A stretch of 5,379 nucleotides of DNA from Chloroflexota bacterium. Lineage in GTDB: Bacteria; Chloroflexota; Limnocylindria; Limnocylindrales; CSP1-4. The notes under the pieces are model-generated. The model was not told where the DNA came from. It worked only from the letters and a program-made list of their open reading frames with translations, and searched no databases. The stretch lies in assembly GCA_005880805.1 (NCBI GenBank), contig VBFZ01000121.1, positions 11,627 through 17,005 of the forward strand, given 5' to 3'. This document shows, piece after piece, positions 1 through 5,379 of this stretch. The number at the start of each line of letters is the position of its first letter. Positions within the stretch are counted from its first letter, which is position 1. The position numbers and the translations under genes were made by a program.

Positions 1-1257
1 CTCATCGATCGGGCCGACGGACGAAGAATGCATCGCGCGACGGCAATCCGGCTGGTCGATCTCGAGGCTTGGGATCGCAACGGCTCGGGTGCGGCGCGAG
101 AGGTTCATCCCGAACTCGCCCAGGAAGCTGTCCGTGCCGACTGCGCTCTTCTCGATCGTGATGAGGCCCTTCATGTAGGAGCGCGCGCTCCCGTGCAGCG
201 CGCCTTTCGAAAGCAGGTTGCCGGTGGTGTCGCGTCCGATGTGGCGCGTGTACGACGTCAGGTCGAACACCTGGTCTTCCGAACCGAACACGATCTCGAC
301 CTGCTCAACCGACGACCGGTCGCCCTCAAGCCGGTTGTCGACACGCGACCGGGCGATCCGCGATCCCAGCTGCGCGAGCGCCCAGAGCAGGTTCGCCCCC
401 TCGCCGAGGGTCGCGTGGCGATGCTGGAATGCGACGACATTCGGGCCCAGGTCCTGCAGCGAGGCCACAGCGAGCTGCGCGTGGTCGTCGAGCACGGCCT
501 CCAGAGTTCCACTGAAGAGAGCCTGGCCGGCATCGGATGGGACGGGCCCTGACGGGACGAGCTCCTCCACCACCGACGCCGAAGCCCGGACACCGAGTTT
601 TACGAGAGTCCGTGAGATGAGCCCTCGGCCGGGAGCTCCGACCGCCCAGCGGAGCAGGATCGGGCGCTCGAGCTGCACGCCGTCCGGGATGACCAGGCGG
701 ACGCCCTGCGTCCAGAACGCGCGGGCGAGCATCGCCAGCTTGTCGTTGGCGGGCAGGCTTCGACCGCCTTCGAGGTCCGCCCGGAGACCGTCGGGATCGA
801 TCGCGAGCAGTCGACCGAATGTCTCGAGTCGAACGCCTCGCGCGGCCGCTTCACGGTCGAGCACGAGCTGGGCGACGCCGTCTTCGCGCAGCTCGATGAG
901 GCCGGCGACGTCATGGGGAAGCTCTGACCGGGTGCCCGCCTCCGGCTCGCTGGCGGTTCGGACGTACGGCCTGGCCGCAAACAGGTCACCGGCCCGGAGG
1001 TCGACGTATGTGGTGTAGAGCTGGTTCAGCTCGAGCGGCAGGCTTTCGTACGCCTCGGCGGCCTCCACTCGCTCGTCGCGCAGCCAGTCTGGTTCGGAGC
1101 GTTCGGCGGCGAGGGCGTTCGCGAGCCCGACGTCGGGAAAGGTGAACGGGAGGTCCGCTGGACCTCGGCGCGGCGCTCGCTCGCGCCTGGCCACGGGAGT
1201 CGACTGCGTTGCCGTGGGCTGCCCGGTCCCGGCCGCCTCCGCGGTCGGGGTCGTCAC
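1..1257 (-). CDS. sufD: Fe-S cluster assembly protein SufD, 3' end cut by window edge
   Basis: SufD is the SufB paralogue that joins SufB and SufC in the cytoplasmic SufBCD scaffold, where Fe-S clusters are built. I translated this frame by hand: it is open for 419 codons from a GTG at 1257 to base 1, with no stop. Residues 1-35 are a low-complexity Pro/Ala/Arg tail. The SufD/SufB beta-helix core follows, with the family C-terminal signature: AIPSLEI at about 394-400 (P-x-LEI is conserved), then DQPDCRRAMHSSSVGPIDE at the window edge. His410 aligns with E. coli SufD His360, a residue reported to matter for cluster assembly. The usual 'CSHGATVG' is changed to 'MHSSSVG'. About 50-60 residues should lie beyond the edge. 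The start is fixed by a 4-bp GTGA overlap with the sufB stop, implying translational coupling. The N-terminal tail is longer than in E. coli SufD. Identity is well supported by order, length and motifs. Confidence 0.93.
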   Translation of the reverse strand, partial: MTTPTAEAAGTGQPTATQSTPVARRERAPRRGPADLPFTFPDVGLANALAAERSEPDWLRDERVEAAEAYESLPLELNQLYTTYVDLRAGDLFAARPYVRTASEPEAGTRSELPHDVAGLIELREDGVAQLVLDREAAARGVRLETFGRLLAIDPDGLRADLEGGRSLPANDKLAMLARAFWTQGVRLVIPDGVQLERPILLRWAVGAPGRGLISRTLVKLGVRASASVVEELVPSGPVPSDAGQALFSGTLEAVLDDHAQLAVASLQDLGPNVVAFQHRHATLGEGANLLWALAQLGSRIARSRVDNRLEGDRSSVEQVEIVFGSEDQVFDLTSYTRHIGRDTTGNLLSKGALHGSARSYMKGLITIEKSAVGTDSFLGEFGMNLSRRTRAVAIPSLEIDQPDCRRAMHSSSVGPIDE

Positions 1258-2657
1258 CCGAGCGAACCCTCCATCTCGAGCTTCACGAGTCGGTTGAACT
1301 CGATGGCGTATTCCATCGGCAACTCTTTCGTGAAGACCTCGAGGAAGCCCTGGACGATGAGATTCTGCGCCTCGTTCTCGGTCAGGCCCCGGCTCATGAG
1401 GTAGAACACCTGGTCGGCGCTGATCTTCCCGACGGTGGCCTCATGGGTCATCGTCGTGTCGTCTTCCTGGATGTCGATGTAGGGGTAGGTGTCGCTGCGG
1501 CTCTGGTCGTCGAGCATCAGCGCATCGCATCGAACGCTGGCGACCACGTTCGTGGCTCCCGGCGCGACGCGCAGGTTGCCGCGGTACGTTGCCCGGCCGC
1601 CGTCCTTGCTGACCGACTTCGAGACGATCCGGCTCCTGGTGTTCGGAGCGAGGTGGATCGCCTTGGCACCCGTGTCCTGGTGCTGCCCCGCACCCGCTAC
1701 CGCGACCGAGATGATGTCGGCCGTGGCGCCCTCGCCGCGCAGGTAGATGGACGGGTACTTCATCGTGAGCCTGGAACCGGTGTTGGCGTCGATCCATTCG
1801 ACGGTCGAGTTCTCATGGGCGTGAGCGCGCTTGGTGACGAGGTTGTAGACGTCGTTCGACCAGTTCTGGATGGTCGTGTAGCGCACCTTGGATTTCGGGA
1901 GCGCGATGACTTCGACGACCGCTGCATGCAGCGAATCGGTGGCATAGATCGGGGCGGTGCAGCCCTCGATGTAGTGGACGCTGGCGCCCTCGTCCACCAC
2001 GATGAGCGTTCGCTCGAACTGGCCCGTGTTCTCGCCATTGATCCGGAAGTAGGCCTGCAGCGGCAGTGGGACCTCGACGCCCTTCGGAACGTAGACGAAC
2101 GACCCGCCTGACCAGACCGCGCTGTTGAGAGCCGCGAACTTGTTGTCCTCCGGCGGCACCACGGTCCCGAAGTACTTTTCGAAAATCTGCGGATATTCCT
2201 TCAGCCCCTGATCGGTGCCCATGAAGACCACGCCGATCTTCGAGAGCTCCTCGCGCACGGAGTGGTACACGACCTCGGAGTCGTACTGCGCCCCGACGCC
2301 GGCGAGGAACTTGCGCTCGGCTTCCGGGATGCCGAGCCGCTCGAAGGTGGCCTTGATCTTGTCCGGGACGTCGTCCCAGGACTTCTCCTCGCGCTCGGAC
2401 GGCTTGCGGTAGTACACGATCTTGTCGAAGTCGATGTGTCCCAGATCGCCGCCCCACTGGGGCATGGGCCGCTGGAGGAAGTGGTCGTACGCCCGTAGCC
2501 GGAACTTCAGCATCCACTCCGGCTCGTTCTTCAGGGCGCTGATCTCCTCGACCGTCTCGCGCGTCAGGCCGCGCTTGGTCTCGGTCAGGTAGACGATGTC
2601 GTCTTTGAAGTCGAACTTCGTCCGGTCATTGTTGACCAGCTCGCGAGTTGCGGTCAT
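1254..2657 (-). CDS. sufB: Fe-S cluster assembly protein SufB
   Basis: SufB is the central scaffold subunit of SufBCD. It receives persulfide sulfur (from SufS with SufE or SufU) and builds nascent Fe-S clusters in the cytoplasm. The 467-residue product is full length for the shorter Gram-positive/actinobacterial type (E. coli has 495). Recognisable blocks are EPEWMLKFRLRAYDHF (45-60), GVVFMGTDQGLKEYP (142-156), SFVYVPKGVEVPLPLQAYFRIN (from 186), YIEGCTAP (229-236) and the C-terminal ELPMEYAIEFNRLVKLEMEG. Cys377 and Glu406 are 29 apart and lie 90 and 61 residues from the C-terminus, exactly matching E. coli Cys405 and Glu434, so the reported sulfur-acceptor and cluster-forming residues are present. 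The only other Cys is Cys233. An in-frame GTG at 2684 would add nine residues, but the ATG at 2657 has AGGAGA just upstream and starts with the familiar MTATREL-like N-terminus. It is the first gene of the suf unit here and overlaps sufD by 4 bp. Confidence 0.97.
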   Translation of the reverse strand: MTATRELVNNDRTKFDFKDDIVYLTETKRGLTRETVEEISALKNEPEWMLKFRLRAYDHFLQRPMPQWGGDLGHIDFDKIVYYRKPSEREEKSWDDVPDKIKATFERLGIPEAERKFLAGVGAQYDSEVVYHSVREELSKIGVVFMGTDQGLKEYPQIFEKYFGTVVPPEDNKFAALNSAVWSGGSFVYVPKGVEVPLPLQAYFRINGENTGQFERTLIVVDEGASVHYIEGCTAPIYATDSLHAAVVEVIALPKSKVRYTTIQNWSNDVYNLVTKRAHAHENSTVEWIDANTGSRLTMKYPSIYLRGEGATADIISVAVAGAGQHQDTGAKAIHLAPNTRSRIVSKSVSKDGGRATYRGNLRVAPGATNVVASVRCDALMLDDQSRSDTYPYIDIQEDDTTMTHEATVGKISADQVFYLMSRGLTENEAQNLIVQGFLEVFTKELPMEYAIEFNRLVKLEMEGSLG

Positions 2658-2660
2658 TGC

Positions 2661-2666
2661 TCTCCT
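2661..2666 (-). promoter_or_regulatory. Ribosome binding site of sufB
   Basis: On the minus strand AGGAGA lies three bases before the ATG at 2657 (core AGGAG with a 4-nt spacer). This decides for the ATG over the upstream in-frame GTG at 2684, which would place the Shine-Dalgarno inside the coding region. Confidence 0.75.
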
Positions 2667-2667
2667 G

Positions 2668-2687
2668 AGCGTGCCTGGGGACACGCT
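2668..2687 (-). promoter_or_regulatory. Small hairpin in the sufB leader, next to the Shine-Dalgarno
   Basis: On the minus strand AGCGTG and CACGCT form a perfect 6-bp stem around an 8-nt loop, extendable by one G-U pair, ending one base before the sufB AGGAGA. It would sit in the roughly 60-nt 5' UTR predicted from the promoter at 2727-2755. It could influence ribosome access, but a 6-bp stem in GC-rich DNA can occur by chance. It does not match any riboswitch I recognise. Confidence 0.25.
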
Positions 2688-2712
2688 TGCAAGGTTCGTG
2701 GGGGCGAGTTCC

Positions 2713-2739
2713 TAATCCCGAGTGACATTATCGGAATTA
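2713..2739. promoter_or_regulatory. Candidate operator: inverted repeat over the suf -10 box
   Basis: TAATCCCGA-N9-TCGGAATTA is an inverted repeat with 9-bp arms and a single mismatch, centred at 2726. It covers the -10 hexamer of the suf promoter, where a bound repressor would block RNA polymerase. A third half-site, TCCCGA at 2742-2747, pairs with TCGGAA at 2731 to give a weaker overlapping repeat in the spacer. Suf operons are commonly controlled by Rrf2-family (IscR-like) or SufR-type Fe-S regulators. Which protein binds here is inference: no regulator gene is in the window and I cannot match the motif to a specific family. Confidence 0.5.
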
Positions 2740-2755
2740 AGTCCCGAGGCGTCAA
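2727..2755 (-). promoter_or_regulatory. Predicted sigma70-type promoter of sufBD
   Basis: On the minus strand TTGACG (2755-2750) and GATAAT (2732-2727) are separated by exactly 17 bases. Each hexamer matches the sigma70 consensus at five of six positions. Transcription would start near 2719-2720, leaving a leader of roughly 60 nt before the sufB ATG. The region is locally AT-rich compared with the genes on both sides. It implies that sufBD can be transcribed independently of the cysteine synthase gene upstream. Confidence 0.65.
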
Positions 2756-2760
2756 CGACG

Positions 2761-2777
2761 CGGGGTGATGTGCCCCG
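2761..2777 (-). terminator. Weak GC hairpin after the cysteine synthase gene
   Basis: CGGGG-N7-CCCCG forms a 5-bp GC-only stem starting five bases after the TAG stop at 2783-2785. There is no U-run after it, so it is not a classic intrinsic terminator. It might be a transcription pause or mRNA-stabilising element, or a weak attenuator between the cysteine synthase gene and sufB. Confidence 0.3.
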
Positions 2778-2782
2778 AACGG

Positions 2783-3787
2783 CTAGTCCCAGAGCTCCGT
2801 GGTCAGGTACTTGAGGCCGGAGTCGGCGAGGACAACGGCGATTGATGCGCCGACCTCCGTGCTGGCCAGCAGACGCGCCGCGCAGGCGACGACGGCACCA
2901 GATGAAAAGCCGGCGAAGACCCCCTCTTCCGAGGCCAGCCTGCGCGCCATGCCGATGGCGTCCTGGTCGGTGACGGTGAGGTAGCCGTCGATCGCTACGC
3001 CATGAAGCAAGGGAAGGTCGGCCATCGCGTAGCCGCCCCCCTGGATCCGATGCTGAGGATCTCGAACGTTTGCCCCCGACAGGATCGCGGCTCCTTCCGG
3101 TTCCACGACATAGCCGCGGATCGCCGGCCGTTGCGCCTTCAGCTCCGCGACCACCCCGGCGTACGTCCCGCCGGTCCCCACGAACTCGACGAAGGCGTCG
3201 ATCGCACCTCCGGTCTGCTCGAACAGCTCGGCCGCAGTTGTCGCTGCGTGCGCGCGGGAGGCGGACGGATTGACGAACTGGTCCGCTCGAAAGGCGTTCC
3301 GCTCCCTCGTGAGTTCCTGCGCGCGGGCCTCGACAAGCGCGAGGTCCTCACCCGTCACCCGGCCAGACCGCGCGCCCGGCGCCTGCGGCACAAGCACGAC
3401 CTCGGCCCCGAGGGCTCGCATCATGCGCACGCGCTCACGGCTGTTTCCTTCGGACATGACTGCGATGAACGAGTGGCCGCGGACGGCACACACGATGGCA
3501 AGTCCGGTGCCGGTGTTGCCGCTGGTCAATTCGACGACGGGTTGGCCTGGTCGTAGCCGCCCGTCGGCCAGCGCATCGTCGATGATCTGACGGGCGATCC
3601 GGTCCTTCTTCGAGAAACCGGGATTCAGGTATTCGAGCTTGGCGACGATCCGTCCGGCAAGTCCGGCGGTGATGCGGGAAAGAGCGACGGCCGGCGTGCC
3701 TCCGATAGCCGCGACAACGGACGGCAGAACACCGCGGCTCCGATGGGTGACCTCTATGTGAAGAGCTCCGTCTCCGTCGCGACACAC
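2783..3787 (-). CDS. PLP-dependent cysteine synthase family protein (O-acetylserine sulfhydrylase-like)
   Basis: This is a fold-type II PLP enzyme of the CysK/CysM/cystathionine beta-synthase family. The likely reaction is beta-replacement on O-acetylserine (or O-phosphoserine) with sulfide to make cysteine in the cytoplasm. Numbering from the GTG at 3787 (334 aa): IGGTP at 28-32; NPGFSKKDRIA at 55-65, with the second Lys (Lys61) aligned to the Schiff-base Lys of E. coli CysK 'NPSFSVKCRIG'; TSGNTG substrate loop at 88-93; GTGGT phosphate-binding loop at 204-208; HRIQGGG at 246-252; SSGA at 295-298; DSGLKYLTT near the end. It matches CysK end to end, so it is catalytically complete. CysK versus CysM versus another acceptor cannot be settled by eye, so no symbol is given. 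The start is uncertain: the frame stays open to an ATG at 3925 and a TTG at 3937, but those extra 46-50 residues have poor third-position GC and no homologous counterpart. The GTG gives a family-like length. It lies 125 bp upstream of sufB on the same strand. Confidence 0.87.
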   Translation of the reverse strand: MCRDGDGALHIEVTHRSRGVLPSVVAAIGGTPAVALSRITAGLAGRIVAKLEYLNPGFSKKDRIARQIIDDALADGRLRPGQPVVELTSGNTGTGLAIVCAVRGHSFIAVMSEGNSRERVRMMRALGAEVVLVPQAPGARSGRVTGEDLALVEARAQELTRERNAFRADQFVNPSASRAHAATTAAELFEQTGGAIDAFVEFVGTGGTYAGVVAELKAQRPAIRGYVVEPEGAAILSGANVRDPQHRIQGGGYAMADLPLLHGVAIDGYLTVTDQDAIGMARRLASEEGVFAGFSSGAVVACAARLLASTEVGASIAVVLADSGLKYLTTELWD

Positions 3788-3795
3788 TCGAGCAC
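3754..3795 (-). other. Possible 13-codon leader ORF, or frameshifted start, at the 5' end of the cysteine synthase gene
   Basis: In the frame +1 to the enzyme, GTG at 3795 follows GGAGG with a 5-base spacer and encodes (M)LECVATETELFT, then TAG. The same frame is also open from an ATG at 3879 (41 codons). The last 17 sense codons of this frame end in G or C at 15 positions, as real genes here do, while the enzyme's own frame over the same bases manages about 7 of 18. Either a small leader peptide overlaps the start, or a one-base error or mutation has separated the true N-terminus from the enzyme. I recognise no family in the peptide. Confidence 0.25.
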
Positions 3796-4024
3796 GACGC
3801 CCTCCGTAGTGCCCGCCGCCGCCTTGCGATGCTGACTGCACCAGCTCGCGCGAAGCCCCTGAACAGGCAGGTGGATCATATCGGCCGATTTCGGCTTCGG
3901 CGGCAAAAGCAATCTCCTCCCCCATACGTCCCGCCAACCGGCCGAGATGGCCCGGATCGGCTATGGCCAGATTGCGATCACGTGTTTAGGGTGGCGTGAC
4001 GCGCGCAGTTCCGGGAGGAGTGTC
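3788..4024. other. Divergent intergenic region between the cysteine synthase and carboxypeptidase genes
   Basis: About 237 bp separate the preferred start of the minus-strand enzyme from the plus-strand carboxypeptidase, and both promoters should lie here. Visible elements are TATGAT on the minus strand (3880-3875), a good -10 match without a well-spaced -35; a perfect 10-bp palindrome ATCGGCCGAT at 3880-3889 beside it; and two ATGGCC copies at 3947 and 3964. No convincing promoter was found for the plus-strand gene: TTGCGA at 3972-3977 has no -10 at proper spacing. Confidence 0.35.
4013..4020 (+). promoter_or_regulatory. Ribosome binding site of the carboxypeptidase
   Basis: GGGAGGAG lies four bases before the GTG at 4025 (six bases from the GGAGG core). 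It fixes that GTG as the start and places a typical signal peptide at the N-terminus. Confidence 0.8.
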
Positions 4025-5379
4025 GTGAGCCCAACGCCCACCCGTCGCACGACGGCTCGAGTTGTGTTCCTCGCGTGCCTCGTCGTCCTCGCGGCCGCGC
4101 CGCTCGCCGGGGGCGCGACGGCGGCAGCCACCGACTTCCCGAGGGGCTGGGAAGGCTTCCACACCTACGCGGAGATGTCGGCGGAGGTGAAGGCCGTCGC
4201 CGACGCCCATCCGGACATCGTGCAGCGGTTCAGCATCGGCAAGAGCTACCAGGGCCGCGAGCTGTGGGCCGTCAAGATCAGCGACAACGTTGCCGTCGAC
4301 GAGGACGAGCCCGAGGTCCTGTTCGACGGCCTCCATCACGCGCGCGAGCACATCTCGCTCGAGATGACGCTCGCGATCTACCACTGGCTGGTCGACGGCT
4401 ACGGCTCCGACCCGACGATCACGAATCTCGTCAACAACCGCGAGATCTGGATCGTCTTTGCGGTGAACCCCGACGGCGCCGAGTACGACATCTCGGGCGG
4501 CCGGTTCCATCACTGGCGCAAGAACCGACAGCCCACGCCTGGGACGACGTCGATCGGCACCGACCTCAACCGCAACTACGACTACCACTGGGGCTGTTGC
4601 GCCGGCTCGAGCACGAACCAGGCCAACCTGATGTACCGGGGGCCGCGCCCGTTCTCCGCACCGGAGACGCGCGCCATGCGCGACTTCATCAACAGCCGCG
4701 TGATCAACGGCTTCCAGCAGATCCGAACGGCGATCACGTTCCACAGTTCGGGCCGCCTGGTGATGTGGCCCTACGGCTACACCTACACGGACGTTCCGCC
4801 CGACATGACCGCGGCCGACCACCTCGTCTTCGTGCACATGGGCCGGGACATGGCCGCCCGAAACGGCTACAAGCCCGAGCAGGGCAGCGACCTGTACGTC
4901 AGCGCCGGCACCACACGCGACTGGGAGTACGGCCGGCACCGCATCTTCGCATTCACGTTCGAGCTGTCCACGGGCTGGTATCCGGATGACTCGACGATCG
5001 GCCCGGAGACGCGTCGCAACAAGCTGGCGATCATCTACCTCATATCCAAGGCCGGCTGCCCGTACTCGGTCATCGGCCAGTCGCAGAAGTACTGCGGACC
5101 GTTCTTCGACGATTTCGAGCTCAGCCACGGCTGGAACATCAACCCGGACGGCGCGGATACGGCCACGCGTGGGCAATGGCAGCGCGCCAACCCCGAGCCG
5201 ACCGACTACCGGGGGCCGAAGCAGCTCGGGACGACCGTCAGCGGCCGGGACGACCTGGTCACGGGTGGCAGCGCCGGGACGAGCCCGAGCGCGAACGACC
5301 TGGATGGGGGCGTGACGTCGATCCGGTCGCCCGATTTCACGCTCGCAGCCGGGCATGGCTATGCGCTGAACTTCCGCTC
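4025..5379 (+). CDS. Secreted zinc carboxypeptidase, M14 family (carboxypeptidase T/A-like), 3' end cut by window edge
   Basis: This M14A metallocarboxypeptidase should remove C-terminal amino acids from peptides outside the cell. The 451 visible residues start with a Sec-type signal peptide (arginines at 7, 8 and 12, hydrophobic 13-29, likely cleavage after the Ala-rich stretch at 31-35). The catalytic domain follows directly (about 43-345), with no activation propeptide. All key residues are visible: zinc ligands His105, Glu108 (HARE) and His240 (TFHSSG); Arg165 (HHWRKNR, CPA Arg127); Asn182-Arg183 (DLNRNY, CPA 144/145); Tyr291 (CPA Tyr248); and Glu313 (FTFEL, CPA Glu270), the general base. 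The Tyr-to-Glu spacing of 22 equals that of CPA. Residue 298, aligned to CPA Ile255, is Arg, which suggests preference for acidic C-terminal residues. From about 355 (YCGPFFDDFELSHGW) begins a second domain of the beta-sandwich type often appended to secreted proteases, with DLDGG and SPDF motifs. It runs off the window. The gene diverges from the cysteine synthase gene, and no functional link is apparent. Confidence 0.93.
   Translation, partial: MSPTPTRRTTARVVFLACLVVLAAAPLAGGATAAATDFPRGWEGFHTYAEMSAEVKAVADAHPDIVQRFSIGKSYQGRELWAVKISDNVAVDEDEPEVLFDGLHHAREHISLEMTLAIYHWLVDGYGSDPTITNLVNNREIWIVFAVNPDGAEYDISGGRFHHWRKNRQPTPGTTSIGTDLNRNYDYHWGCCAGSSTNQANLMYRGPRPFSAPETRAMRDFINSRVINGFQQIRTAITFHSSGRLVMWPYGYTYTDVPPDMTAADHLVFVHMGRDMAARNGYKPEQGSDLYVSAGTTRDWEYGRHRIFAFTFELSTGWYPDDSTIGPETRRNKLAIIYLISKAGCPYSVIGQSQKYCGPFFDDFELSHGWNINPDGADTATRGQWQRANPEPTDYRGPKQLGTTVSGRDDLVTGGSAGTSPSANDLDGGVTSIRSPDFTLAAGHGYALNFR

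Noticed and set aside
28..1018. Plus- and minus-strand open frames of 111-266 codons inside sufD
   Set aside because: They are shadows in GC-rich DNA. The translated minus-strand frame from 1257 to 1 gives a recognisable SufD with no stop.
1470..1490. Apparent loss of the SufB sulfur-acceptor Cys (Ile in SDTYPYIDI)
   Set aside because: Counting from the C-terminus and using the 29-residue spacing to the conserved Glu shows that E. coli Cys405 corresponds to Cys377 (VRCDALML), which is present.
1209..2111. 300-codon plus-strand open frame across sufB
   Set aside because: It is antisense to a strongly conserved SufB and has a low-complexity composition without recognisable domains.
3875..3880. 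TATGAT as a firm promoter for the cysteine synthase gene
   Set aside because: The -10 match is good, but TTGCTT and TTGCCG upstream are 25 and 20 bases away rather than 16-18. It is kept only as a note in the intergenic entry.
4064..4081. Possible lipoprotein signal (FLAC, Cys18) in the carboxypeptidase
   Set aside because: The Cys is near the start of the hydrophobic segment and Phe is at -3. A normal signal peptidase I site fits better.
3986..5356. 456-codon open frame antisense to the carboxypeptidase
   Set aside because: It is the mirror of a high-GC3 gene. The product is an Arg/Val/Asp-rich string with no motifs, while the plus strand encodes a complete set of M14 catalytic residues.
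1..5379. Mobile elements, CRISPR repeats, tRNA/rRNA genes, phage or defence genes
   Set aside because: No terminal repeats, regular spaced repeats, transposase-like motifs or RNA-gene signatures were seen on either strand.

Overview
This window is about 5.4 kb of GC-rich DNA. It looks like ordinary chromosome from a high-GC Gram-positive-type or Chloroflexota-like bacterium. The lineage is inferred only from base composition, a SufB of the short (~467 aa) 'SRSDTYPY' type, and a secreted M14 carboxypeptidase carrying a GCC(A/G)GSS motif. No RNA gene, mobile element, CRISPR array or phage gene was seen.

Layout. Three genes lie on the minus strand and one on the plus strand. Reading the minus strand in its 5'->3' direction: a PLP-dependent cysteine synthase family gene (3787->2783); a 125-bp gap holding a small GC hairpin, a good sigma70-type promoter and an inverted repeat over its -10 box; then sufB (2657->1254) and sufD (1257->window edge), which overlap by 4 bp (GTGA). 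SufD is cut by the left edge after 419 residues. Diverging from the cysteine synthase gene, across a gap of about 237 bp, is a secreted zinc carboxypeptidase (4025->window edge). It has a complete M14 catalytic domain and the start of a C-terminal beta-sandwich-like domain, cut by the right edge.

How the genes relate. SufB and SufD form the scaffold that, with the ATPase SufC (not in the window), assembles Fe-S clusters using sulfur taken from cysteine. A cysteine-forming enzyme directly upstream on the same strand makes a plausible sulfur-metabolism neighbourhood, but sufBD appears to have its own promoter. The carboxypeptidase is probably an unrelated secreted scavenging enzyme.

Most notable points: (i) the carboxypeptidase has Arg298 where the S1' specificity residue sits (bovine CPA Ile255, CPB Asp255), predicting preference for acidic C-terminal residues; (ii) a 27-bp inverted repeat overlaps the suf -10 box and is a candidate Fe-S/redox repressor operator; (iii) the 5' end of the cysteine synthase gene has an unclear start, a switch of codon-position bias into another frame, and a 13-codon ORF with a good Shine-Dalgarno sequence. 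I found no new multi-gene system.
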